Of a DNA stretch of 64,000 nucleotides, positions 46,876-54,715 are shown piece after piece. The translations under genes and the position numbers were made by a program. Below the pieces are notes generated by a model. That model was given only the letters and a program-made list of their open reading frames with translations, was not told the origin of the DNA and searched no databases. Every line of letters begins with the position of its first letter. Within the stretch, counting starts at the first letter, position 1. Location of the stretch: positions 1,612,001 to 1,676,000 of the forward strand of contig NZ_AP025628.1 in the NCBI RefSeq assembly GCF_025999835.1, read 5' to 3'. Origin of the DNA: Caldinitratiruptor microaerophilus. Its GTDB lineage: Bacteria > Bacillota > Sulfobacillia > Symbiobacteriales > ZC4RG38.

Positions 46876-46969
46876 CGTATTCCATCCGGGGTAAACCCGT
46901 CGAAAGGCGGGGGCACAAAGCCACGGGTCTACGGCCGGTCGGCCAGGATCGCCGGGCTGCTGGGATACG
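46876..46969 (+). promoter_or_regulatory. Cyclic di-GMP-I (GEMM) riboswitch
   Basis: 94-nt element on the plus strand. P1 forms from CGTATTCC (46876-46883) and GGGATACG (46962-46969). The inner core reads GGTAAACC, the GAAA tetraloop at 46912-46915, then CACAAAGCCACGGGTCT and GGCCAGGATCGCCGGGC, closely following the GEMM-I consensus of GNAAACC, GCAAAGCCACNGG and tetraloop/receptor. It binds c-di-GMP and controls the following gene, DUF5317 (start 47091), and possibly the whole operon beyond. I could not define the expression platform; the 120 bases between hold short GC hairpins, including one before the ribosome-binding site. Confidence 0.9.
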
Positions 46970-47090
46970 CCGTACAGGTGGGGCCTTGGGCTCCTCACAG
47001 TGGCCATTCGAGCAGAGCGCTGGGGGCTCAGGTCCTCCCACCCGGAGGCAAGTGTATCTGCAGGCGGAAGAGAAGGAGCGCTGCACACGG

Positions 47091-47672
47091 ATGATCCTTG
47101 AAGGTGTCCTGATCGGGGTCCTGTGGGGGTGGACGCGACGAGGAACGCTCCGCCGCCTGGTCTCCCTCCCGCTGCGGCAGCCATGGTGGTTCCTGGTCGG
47201 ACTCCTGCTCCAAGAGGGCGCGATCTTGCTGCGAGCTCAGGGATGGCTGCCGCCGTGGTCTGTACCCGTAGCCGTCCTGCTGGCCCACGTCTGCATCATC
47301 GCCGGGCTCGTTGCAAACCGGCACCTACCGGGCACAGGATGGCTGGCCGCCGGGACACTCCTCAACCTCTTGGTCATCGCCGCCCATGGCGGTCGGATGC
47401 CCGTTCTGGACTCCGCCATACGCGCCGCCGGACTCGACGGATTTCGGTGGATGCTGACCGCAGGGGCCGCCAGTAAGTACACCCTTCTTCCAGATGGCGA
47501 TCCGTGGGCGGTCCTGGCAGACAGCATCCCTCTCTACCCTCCTTATTACCCCCTGCGCCGGGTCGCGAGCCTCGGCGACATCGTCGGCATGGTAGGCATG
47601 GCGGAGATCGTCGGCCTCGGCATGCAGGGGCAGGGGAAGCGTTCCCAGGCACCAGCAGGTCGGGTCATCTAG
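47091..47672 (+). CDS. DUF5317-family membrane protein
   Basis: 193 residues from ATG 47091. About four or five membrane helices, with GGRMPVLD in the middle and PLRRVASLGDIVGMVGMAE near the end, the family's usual pattern. Function unknown; in other Bacillota these proteins often lie next to HD-GYP or cell-envelope genes. It is the first gene under the c-di-GMP riboswitch, so its synthesis probably follows c-di-GMP level. Confidence 0.75.
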   Translation: MILEGVLIGVLWGWTRRGTLRRLVSLPLRQPWWFLVGLLLQEGAILLRAQGWLPPWSVPVAVLLAHVCIIAGLVANRHLPGTGWLAAGTLLNLLVIAAHGGRMPVLDSAIRAAGLDGFRWMLTAGAASKYTLLPDGDPWAVLADSIPLYPPYYPLRRVASLGDIVGMVGMAEIVGLGMQGQGKRSQAPAGRVI

Positions 47673-47690
47673 ACGGGTGATCGAGATTTG

Positions 47691-47881
47691 GGGCTGGCGG
47701 GCAAGATTCGCCCGAACGGGGAAAGGAGGGGTAACATGAAGCGCTGGCTCTGGCTGGTACTCACGCTGGCGGCCCTGGCGGCCGTCGCTGCGTCCCGCTT
47801 CCCGTGGAAGGGCTAGTCGCTTTCGGCGCCCTTTGCGAGTGATCCCCTCGCTTCCAGACTGAGTTCGCTGCCCGCCAGCCC
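47691..47881. repeat. 13-bp perfect inverted repeat enclosing the small-peptide gene
   Basis: GGGCTGGCGGGCA (47691-47703) and TGCCCGCCAGCCC (47869-47881) are exact inverted copies 165 bases apart. Between them lies the 26-residue peptide gene. The arms could form a long-range stem in the mRNA and control or protect the small gene. Confidence 0.6.
47736..47816 (+). CDS. 26-residue single-helix membrane peptide
   Basis: ATG 47736 with a strong site GGAAAGGAGGGG 5 bases upstream; stop TAG 47814-47816. The product begins MKRWLWLVLTLAALAA and ends SRFPWKG: one membrane helix with basic ends. Too short for ordinary gene finders. It lies between the DUF5317 and HD-GYP/kinase genes, within the 13-bp inverted repeat, and may be a small regulator of either membrane protein. 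The signal for translation is good; function unknown. Confidence 0.65.
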   Translation: MKRWLWLVLTLAALAAVAASRFPWKG

Positions 47882-47945
47882 TATCCCCATTCCGGTACCG
47901 CATGTCGCCACGGAACCACCGGGACCTGTTGTCGGAGTGATAGGC

Positions 47946-50075
47946 ATGCCGTACCGAGCCTACGCGTTGGCGATCCTGGTCGCGGGTATCGGGGCAGCCA
48001 TCGTAACGAAAGCTGCACTGGAGATTACAGGCCTCCTTGCATTTGATTTTGTTCTTCTTATCTTGTTGAGTTCTCTATTTGAACTTTATCCCGTTTCCCT
48101 CCCGAGTGGAAGACATCTCTCCCTGGGAAGCGCCTTCTCGCTAGCAGGACTCATCTTGCTGGGTCCTTCTCACTACGTCGTGATTGAAGGTATTGCTGGG
48201 CTGTTGGGTATACCACATGGGGAAAAGAGATGGAAGTGGCTATTCATTAGCCTTTCGAATGTGGGCCAATACGTCATCGCAGCGTATCTAACGGCACGAG
48301 TATACGTGGTAGTAGGGGGGCGTCCCGGGGCGCTCGACTGGGCGATCCCTCTTCGGTTGGCAGTCAGTTCGGCCGTCTACATCGTTTCAAACGTCGGATT
48401 GGTCAGCTCGCTCGACTGGGCAACGAACGGCCGTGCTCCTCTCCACACCGCGAAGGCCTTGTTGGAGGACGGTGGCCCCGGGTTCCTGGTTACGGCCGGT
48501 TTCGGGCTCGCGATGGCATATGCTTGGAAGGCCGGCGGCTGGCCTCAGGTGGCACTCCTTTGTTTCGCTATCCTGGCCTTTCGCCATGCCGTGCAACTGT
48601 ACCTGGAGATGAAGCGGCGGTGGCTCAACGCCATCGCGCAGGCGCAGGTCCTCGGGGCGCACGGCCATGCCAAGCTGGCTCAGTCCCACTCCCACATGGT
48701 GGCAGACCTGTCCCGGGAGCTGGCAACCCGGCTTGGGCTTCCCCAGGACGAGATCGACCTCGTGCACGTCGCCGCCCTCGTTCATGACGTCGGCGAGGTC
48801 GAAGTGGCTCCGCGCGTCGTGGCCGCCTACTACCGAGGTGCCGTGCTGACTCTGAACGACGCCCAGGAGTACCAGCGCCATGCCGTCGTCGGGGGCGAGA
48901 TGGCTGCCCGTCTTTCCGGCGTGGATCGGGTCGGCGTCATGGTTCGACACCACCACGAACACTGGGACGGTACCGGCTACCCGGACCGCCTCGCGGGGCA
49001 GGCGATCCCCCTGGGCGCCCGGATCCTGGCCGCCGCGGAGGCGGCCACCATGATCGCCATCCGGGAACCCCACCTCTCTCGGCAGGAGCTCATCCAGAAG
49101 GTGGCCGCGCTGTCTGGTACGGTGCTCGATCCGGCCATCACCCCGAAGTTGATCGAGATCCTCGGCAGCGACGACCCGATCCTCGCCGAACCCGGATCCG
49201 CCGTGCCCACGGGTACGGACATCTCCAAGCAACTGCTCGAAGCGGTGGGAGAGCCCACGTTACTCGAACTCCTCGATGTCGGGCACATCTTGCATTACAA
49301 GGGCGGTCACTTCTACCTGACCACGGGAGAGCCTGCATCACCGATCCATGGCCTTCCGGAACTGGTGGAGCTGTCGCTCCGGCAGGGGCAACCCGTGCGG
49401 CAGCAACTCGCCGACGCGTCCAGGCAACGCATCTACGAGGTCTTCTGTGTACCACTGGCCGAAACAGCCATCGTCCTGATGCTGGATATCACGAACTTGC
49501 TCTCGGCCGAACGGGAACAGCGCCGGCGCCTGCAACAGGCGTACAAGGACGTCCTCTTTGCGGTCACCCGCGGCAAACTGCGCTTCCTGGACGAGACCGA
49601 CCTGCGCGCGCTCCTGACAGAGGGAGAGGTCTTCGCCTCCCTCGCTTTCCAACACCCCAGGCAGGTTCGGGAGTGCCGGCAAGCTGCGATCGACCTGGCC
49701 GCGCAACACGCCCTCGCGGATCGGTCGTTCCCGCTCGCCCTCTGCGTGTCGGAAGCAGTTACCAACGTTCTCAAGCACGCCGGCCGCGGTCAGTTCGAAG
49801 CCAGGGTGATCCACGATGGCATCCGCATCGTGGTCACCGATTCCGGTGCCGGGATTCCTCTGGACATCCTGCCCAACGCGATTCTGGTCGACGGCTTTTC
49901 CACCAAGGAGTCGCTCGGAAAGGGCTTCAACTTGATGCTCCACTACATGGATCGTGTCTGGATTTACACCTCGCCGGAAGGGACGACGGTGGTCCTCGAC
50001 GTTGTTCGCCAGAGAAAAACGGAAACCGGAGATAAATACGACGCCGAGGCAGTCCACGAACCTGAGGGGGGCTGA
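47946..50075 (+). CDS. Membrane HD-GYP domain fused to an RsbW-type anti-sigma kinase domain
   Basis: 709 residues from ATG 47946 (CGGAGTG upstream). The N-terminus has about seven or eight membrane helices to residue 220. An HD-GYP domain follows (about 230-400): VHDVGEVEV and HHHEHWDGTGYP are present, but the usual K of HDIGK is E and the final ADxxDA is AEAATM, so a metal ligand may be lost. The C-terminus (about 570-690) is a HATPase_c_2 fold with SEAVTNVLKHA, DSGAGIP and GKGFNLM, as in RsbW/SpoIIAB. It thus joins a c-di-GMP-binding or -degrading module to an anti-sigma-factor kinase in one chain. It precedes RsbV- and RsbU-like genes, its likely partners. GC content is lower near 48000-48350. 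Confidence 0.85.
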   Translation: MPYRAYALAILVAGIGAAIVTKAALEITGLLAFDFVLLILLSSLFELYPVSLPSGRHLSLGSAFSLAGLILLGPSHYVVIEGIAGLLGIPHGEKRWKWLFISLSNVGQYVIAAYLTARVYVVVGGRPGALDWAIPLRLAVSSAVYIVSNVGLVSSLDWATNGRAPLHTAKALLEDGGPGFLVTAGFGLAMAYAWKAGGWPQVALLCFAILAFRHAVQLYLEMKRRWLNAIAQAQVLGAHGHAKLAQSHSHMVADLSRELATRLGLPQDEIDLVHVAALVHDVGEVEVAPRVVAAYYRGAVLTLNDAQEYQRHAVVGGEMAARLSGVDRVGVMVRHHHEHWDGTGYPDRLAGQAIPLGARILAAAEAATMIAIREPHLSRQELIQKVAALSGTVLDPAITPKLIEILGSDDPILAEPGSAVPTGTDISKQLLEAVGEPTLLELLDVGHILHYKGGHFYLTTGEPASPIHGLPELVELSLRQGQPVRQQLADASRQRIYEVFCVPLAETAIVLMLDITNLLSAEREQRRRLQQAYKDVLFAVTRGKLRFLDETDLRALLTEGEVFASLAFQHPRQVRECRQAAIDLAAQHALADRSFPLALCVSEAVTNVLKHAGRGQFEARVIHDGIRIVVTDSGAGIPLDILPNAILVDGFSTKESLGKGFNLMLHYMDRVWIYTSPEGTTVVLDVVRQRKTETGDKYDAEAVHEPEGG

Positions 50076-50078
50076 ATT

Positions 50079-50378
50079 ATGCTGCGAGCAATCCCGTACC
50101 ATCCAGACGATGACTCCGTTCGGATTCGACTCGAGGGTGAACTGGACATGGATACCTTGCCCGAACTGATCGCCGTGCTCGACAGCGTTGGCGAAGCGGC
50201 AAGGGTGGTGCTGGATTGCGAAGCCCTCGACTTCATCGATTCCACCGGCGTGGGGTATTTGCTGCGATGGGGACTCCGGCGCAAAGCAGAAGGGCGAGAA
50301 CTGCAGTTGATCAATCTCAAACCGGATATCTGGGAAACCCTGAACGTCCTGGGTTTCTTTGCGGTTCTGGCACAGTGA
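50079..50378 (+). CDS. STAS-domain anti-anti-sigma factor (RsbV/SpoIIAA-like)
   Basis: 99 residues, 3 bases after the preceding stop, with GAGGGGG upstream. A single STAS domain; the phosphorylation site Ser lies in DFIDSTGVGYLLRWG. In partner switching the dephosphorylated form binds the anti-sigma kinase and frees the sigma factor. Its kinase would be the C-terminal domain encoded just upstream and its phosphatase the PP2C protein encoded just downstream. Confidence 0.9.
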   Translation: MLRAIPYHPDDDSVRIRLEGELDMDTLPELIAVLDSVGEAARVVLDCEALDFIDSTGVGYLLRWGLRRKAEGRELQLINLKPDIWETLNVLGFFAVLAQ

Positions 50379-50391
50379 CGGGGGAATCGGG

Positions 50392-51207
50392 ATGACACAC
50401 CCAACCAGAAGCAAGACTAACATTCGTTCTGGATCGGGCGACGGTATATTTCATTTTCGGCAGTCCGATCTGGAACTGGCTTACCAGATACAGTTCACTT
50501 TCCTTCACGGTTCCCCGCCTACGATTCCAGACACCTCCCTCTCCGGCGTAAGCCTGCCCGCCCAGGTCATGGGGGGGGACTACTTCGACTTCCTCCTCAC
50601 GCCCCGCGGGACGGTGCGAATGTGCGTTGGCGACGTCATGGGGAAGGGCCTGGCTGCCTCCATGCTCATGCTCATGGCGCGCGTAGCCATCCGAGCCCTG
50701 TCGGACATCGCCGACTCACCGGGCACACTACTGCACGAGGCAAACCGGATCCTCTACCCCGATTTCCATCGCCTCGGGTCCTTTCTCACACTGTGCTTCA
50801 TTGAATACCACCCGGCGACGCGAGCCCTGGCGTGCGCCAACGCCGGTCACCTCCGTCCGCTGATTTACCGTTCTGCGAGAGAGATCGTGGAAGTCGACGT
50901 CAACGGAATGATGATGGGCGTCCTGCCGGATTCCTCCTACGAAGTGACCTCCCTCACCCTGTCACCCGGCGACACGGTGATCCTCTACTCGGACGGCGTG
51001 ATCGAAGCCACCAGGCCCGACCGACAACCGATCGGGAAGCGCGGATTCTACGAGATACTCCGCGGTCTGCCCCCGGAACTTCCCCTTCCGGTTCTCCAAG
51101 AGCGGGTGCTGCAGGCGTTGCGGCAGCACACGGGGGCTCAGCCCCAGCGCGACGACATGACGCTTGCCTTCCTGCGAGCAGGCGCCCCGGCTGATCAGAA
51201 GGTCTAG
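50392..51207 (+). CDS. PP2C/SpoIIE-type serine phosphatase (RsbU-like)
   Basis: 271 residues from ATG 50392. SpoIIE-family metal-site motifs: GGDYFD, GDVMGKGLAASMLM, NAGHLRPL, YSDGVIEA and RDDMTLA. No sensory N-terminal domain beyond about 60 residues. Expected to remove phosphate from the STAS protein, opposing the HD-GYP-linked kinase. The gap from STAS is 13 bases, so the genes form one operon. Confidence 0.9.
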   Translation: MTHPTRSKTNIRSGSGDGIFHFRQSDLELAYQIQFTFLHGSPPTIPDTSLSGVSLPAQVMGGDYFDFLLTPRGTVRMCVGDVMGKGLAASMLMLMARVAIRALSDIADSPGTLLHEANRILYPDFHRLGSFLTLCFIEYHPATRALACANAGHLRPLIYRSAREIVEVDVNGMMMGVLPDSSYEVTSLTLSPGDTVILYSDGVIEATRPDRQPIGKRGFYEILRGLPPELPLPVLQERVLQALRQHTGAQPQRDDMTLAFLRAGAPADQKV

Positions 51208-51230
51208 CCGCCAGAACGGAGGTGGGGGTC

Positions 51231-52424
51231 GTGCTCGGGTTCCTGTTTCGGTGGCGTCGAAAGCAAGAGGCACCCGGCCTCCAGAACCAGTCCGGCTCGT
51301 CCCGCGCCACCCAACCCGAATGGCTGGGCTCCTCGCCTGCGTCGCGCCAAGATGGGTACGTGGAACTCGTGGGATCCCAGCTGCGCGTCGTGGAACCCAC
51401 AGGCCCGGGGGGCGATTGGCCTCTCGTGGTCCCCGGCCCCGGGGTCACTGTCCGCTGCAACGGGGTCGTGATGACCGCGCCCTTTGTCGCAACCAAGGCA
51501 CACCGCATCGAAGTCGAGGTGGAGACAGGCGAACAGGAGCTTCGTCCCCGCCACTTCCGGGTCGAGCTGGCTTCCGACCGCATGACAGCAGAGCTATGGC
51601 TGGAATCCGCCGAGACCCAGCGTGAAGTCCTGGTGAATCCGGGTAAGGTCCGCGTTCTGGAACTGAAGACGCAGACGGTCAGGGAGACACGTCCGAACCC
51701 ACCGGTCGAGGCAATCCTCTCGGAACTGGAGCGCCTCGGTGTGACCGAAGGGATCGACCGCGCGGCTGTCGAAAGTTTGTTGAGCCAACCGGTAGAAACG
51801 CGAGGGATCATCGCCAGGGGGACACCGCCCACTCCGCCCCGCGACGCCAGGGTCGAGTGGATGGTTGAAACCGGCCACGCCACCATCGTCAAGCCGGGCA
51901 CGCTGCTGGCCAAGGTGTTCCCTTCCGAGCCGGGCAAGCCGGGTAGAGACCTCACCGGCAACATCGTTCCGCCTCCCGCCGCCCCTCCGGTATCGATCAC
52001 CCTCGCGGCGGGAGAAGGAACGACTCTGACTCCGGACAGGACCGGGATCGTCGCCATTACAGAGGGACGGCCAGCCATCGAAGAACAGGATGGCACCATC
52101 CGTGTCAAGATCATCCCCGTGCTCGTGCATCGCGACGACCTGTCGGCGAACACCGGCACCATCTTCTTTCACGGAGATGTGCACGTCCTCGGGCACGTCA
52201 TGGAGGGCACCCACATCGCCTGTGACGGTGATATCTGGATCGAGGGAAATGTGGAGCGTTCGCTCATCCATGCCGGCGGACGCGCCACGCTGAAAGGACG
52301 AGTGATTCGAAGCCGCATCCGCGTCGGCAAACCCGCCGCCCAGACGTCAGGGCTCCTTCCCAAGCTGATCGGTCTGCGCGATCTGCTGAGCCAACTCGAA
52401 ACGGCATCCGTTCAAGTTCTCCAC
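51231..52424 (+). pseudogene. DUF342 (FapA-like) protein, 5' part, interrupted by a transposon
   Basis: 398 codons from GTG 51231 (GGAGGTG upstream; GTG 51222 is less well placed). Contains the DUF342 pattern: N-terminal domain, TPPTPPRDARVEWMVE, AKVFPSEPGKPGRDLTGN and a beta-helix with repeated turns (DVHVLGHVMEGTHIACDGDIWIEGN in short). At 52424 the gene meets the transposon, adding 11 foreign codons to a stop at 52457. Joining this part to 56016 keeps frame and gives about 610 residues, the family's normal length. DUF342 proteins are cytoplasmic polymerising or scaffolding proteins, often linked to c-di-GMP or envelope functions. Product now lacks its coiled coil and last beta-helix turns. 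Confidence 0.88.
52420..52424. repeat. Left copy of 5-bp target duplication TCCAC
   Basis: TCCAC ends at 52424, immediately before the element's terminal TGTT; the second copy is at 56011-56015. Confidence 0.85.
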
Positions 52425-52508
52425 TGTTTTCGCCCACGTTATTTGTCGCCGCGTTGACCGGAGTGGTTGGCGCTGGAAGGGGACCAGGAGATAGGTGTGG
52501 AAGAGCCT

Positions 52509-52532
52509 GGGGAGGTCGAGCCTCCCCGTTTT
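52509..52532 (+). terminator. Intrinsic terminator near the transposon left end
   Basis: GGGGAGG, loop TCGAG, CCTCCCC, then GTTTTC. Positioned to stop read-through from the interrupted host operon into the element. Confidence 0.75.
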
Positions 52533-52557
52533 CGCGTGGGAGGTGGAAATAAAGACA

Positions 52558-52598
52558 CCTGCCCCGGGCCGAATTTCCCAGCCGAGCCCCGGGGCAGG
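52558..52598 (+). other. Second hairpin before the transposon's first gene
   Basis: Arms CCTGCCCCGGG (52558-52568) and CCCGGGGCAGG (52588-52598). Followed at once by AGAGG/CCTCT arms around the ribosome-binding site (52602-52616). May act as attenuator or keep the first gene's translation low. Confidence 0.5.
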
Positions 52599-52619
52599 CT
52601 TCAGAGGAGTTACCTCTGC

Positions 52620-53234
52620 GTGTCCATCATACTGCCCCTTGCGGTCTCAGTCAAAGCGTACTTACGCCGGTACGGCCGTGACGGGCCCGCACTGGCGCTT
52701 CGTTGTGCAGGCTGCGGCCGGCAGATGCGGAAACATGGCGCCCACCATCGGTCGGCGGTCACTCGCCGGCGCATCTACCGCATTCCCATCTACCGCTGGT
52801 TCTGTCCCCGGTGCAAGCACACGTGCTCGGTCTTGCCGGACTTTCTACGTCCGTACGCCCGCTTTGTCACGCTGCTGCGGGAAGTGGTCGTGCGCCGGCG
52901 CCTTCAGCGAGGAAGGTCGTGGAGGGATCTCACCTGGGAAATCAGTTCACCGGCGGTCAGTGTGGTGTCGGAGCGCACGCTGCGCCGGTGGGTGCGCACG
53001 GTTCGCAGTATCGCGGGGAATTGGGGACAGTTCCTGACCGCCTGGCTGCTGGAACAGCGACCCGCCGTCGACGTTTTCACGCTGGTCCCCCGCCACGAGG
53101 GTCCCGACGCCACCTTTCATTTTTTGCTCGCGCTGGGTGACTGGCTCCGGCGGCAGATGTCCGTGGACCCTGCCCGCCACCGTGGGCTGTTTGCGTTCCT
53201 GAACGGCTTTTGCGAGGCCCCGGCGCCTCTGTGA
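52620..53234 (+). CDS. Transposon-borne zinc-ribbon and helix-turn-helix protein
   Basis: 204 residues from GTG 52620 with GAGGAG 9 bases upstream. A zinc ribbon (CAGCGRQM with CPRCKHTC, about 26-66) leads into a helix-turn-helix region (RTLRRWVRTVR) and a helical rest. It resembles the DUF6431 group found with such elements in Bacillota; family assignment is by pattern only. Probably binds DNA and helps in target choice or regulation of transposition; it could equally be cargo. A start at 52467 would lie in the terminal region and lacks a ribosome-binding site. Confidence 0.65.
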   Translation: MSIILPLAVSVKAYLRRYGRDGPALALRCAGCGRQMRKHGAHHRSAVTRRRIYRIPIYRWFCPRCKHTCSVLPDFLRPYARFVTLLREVVVRRRLQRGRSWRDLTWEISSPAVSVVSERTLRRWVRTVRSIAGNWGQFLTAWLLEQRPAVDVFTLVPRHEGPDATFHFLLALGDWLRRQMSVDPARHRGLFAFLNGFCEAPAPL

Positions 53235-53329
53235 GGTACGGCTCCCCCCCACCACAAACTTTGTCCCTCCCGGCTGGCTCGGCGTGCCGGCCATAATGGC
53301 GGCAACGACGCCAGCAGGGGAGGGATTCC

Positions 53330-54715
53330 ATGGACGAGCAGCAGCGGGAAGAGATCGCCACGTTCCGCTGGAGCCTCATCGCCCCCGTACTGACCCAGAA
53401 CCTGAGCCCGTCCGAGCGCCAGCGCCTGTTGCGGGAGATCGCCGGGCACCCGCACGAGATCCCTTCCAGTGACAAGACCCGAGTCGGGCTCAGGACGCTG
53501 CAGCGCTGGGTCCAGGCCTACCGGCAGCACGGGTTCGAGGGGCTCAAACCGCACACCCGGGCGGATGCGGACCAGGGCCGGGCCGTTCCCCCGGAGGTCC
53601 TGGAAGCGGCGATCGCCTTGCGGCGGGCGGTGCCCGACCGTAGTGTGCAACAGATCATCGCCTTGCTCGAGCTGGACGGAAAGGTCGCACCCGGGCGTCT
53701 CAAACGCACCACCCTGGGCCGCTACCTGGCCCGGGCAGGCTGCACCCGCCAGGAGTTGCGCAGCAAAGCCGCCCGGAGTTTGCTCCGCCGGTTTGAGGCC
53801 CAACACCGCAACGACCTGTGGCAAGGAGACGTCCTGCACGCCCTGTCGCTGCCGGTGCCGGGACAACCCGGGAAGCGGCGCCAAGTCTACCTCATGGCTT
53901 TCCTCGACGACCATAGCCGAGTCGTTTACGGCCAGATGTATTTCGAGGAGAAGCTCCCCCGCCTGGAGGACTGCCTCAAACGCACCATCCTCCGCTACGG
54001 CCTGCCCCGCCAGATCTACGTGGACAACGGGGCGATCTACTCCACCCGCCACCTGGCCCGGATCTGCGCCAAGCTCGGGATCCGCCTCAGCCACTCCCGC
54101 CCCTACCGACCCCAGGGGCGGGGAAAGGTTGAAAAGTTTTTCCAGTACGTCCGCCGCAGCTTTGTACCCGAAGCGCACGCGCTGGTCGAAGCCGGCCAGC
54201 TCCGCACCCTGGACGAACTCAACGAGTTCTTCTGGGCCTGGCTCGAGGTGGCCTACCTCAGTCGCCCCCACGGCAGCACCCACCAGACCCCCCGCCAGCG
54301 GTTCGAGGCGGACACCGAGCCCTTGCGCCGCATCGACCCTACGGCCCTGCGGGAGGTGTTCCTCTGGGAGGAGCAGCGGGTCGTCGACAAGACCGGATGC
54401 TTCTCCCTGCATGGGAACCGCTACGAGGTCGACGCCGCCCTCAGCGGCCACCGGGTGCTCCTGCGCTACGACCCCTACGACCTCAGCCAGATCCAGGTCT
54501 GGCACGAGGGAAAGCGTTTCCCGGACGCTGCCCCCCTCCAGCTCCGCCGCACTCACCACCACGCCGTCCCTGCCCCGGCCCAACCCCCGTCCAGCGACGG
54601 GATGAACTTCCTCACCCTGGCCCGCAAGCACCACGAGGCCGAGAAGCAGCGCCGCCTGGGTCAGACCTCTTACGCTCGCCTGGTCGGCCACAAGGACGGT
54701 GAGCCGTCACGCTGA
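53330..54715 (+). CDS. DDE (rve-type) transposase
   Basis: 461 residues from ATG 53330 with GGGGAGGG upstream. An N-terminal helix-turn-helix region (LRTLQRWVQAYRQHGFEGL) is followed by an integrase-core catalytic domain with D in LWQGDVLH, D in YVDNGAIY and E in GRGKVEKFFQ, a complete DDE triad, then a C-terminal beta-barrel and basic tail as in MuA/TniA-type transposases. It cuts and joins transposon ends. Overlaps the ATPase gene. Confidence 0.92.
   Translation: MDEQQREEIATFRWSLIAPVLTQNLSPSERQRLLREIAGHPHEIPSSDKTRVGLRTLQRWVQAYRQHGFEGLKPHTRADADQGRAVPPEVLEAAIALRRAVPDRSVQQIIALLELDGKVAPGRLKRTTLGRYLARAGCTRQELRSKAARSLLRRFEAQHRNDLWQGDVLHALSLPVPGQPGKRRQVYLMAFLDDHSRVVYGQMYFEEKLPRLEDCLKRTILRYGLPRQIYVDNGAIYSTRHLARICAKLGIRLSHSRPYRPQGRGKVEKFFQYVRRSFVPEAHALVEAGQLRTLDELNEFFWAWLEVAYLSRPHGSTHQTPRQRFEADTEPLRRIDPTALREVFLWEEQRVVDKTGCFSLHGNRYEVDAALSGHRVLLRYDPYDLSQIQVWHEGKRFPDAAPLQLRRTHHHAVPAPAQPPSSDGMNFLTLARKHHEAEKQRRLGQTSYARLVGHKDGEPSR

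Noticed and set aside
53117-54691. Minus-strand open frame opposite the transposase
   Set aside because: Shadow of the DDE transposase gene; no motif, and the plus-strand product has a full DDE triad.
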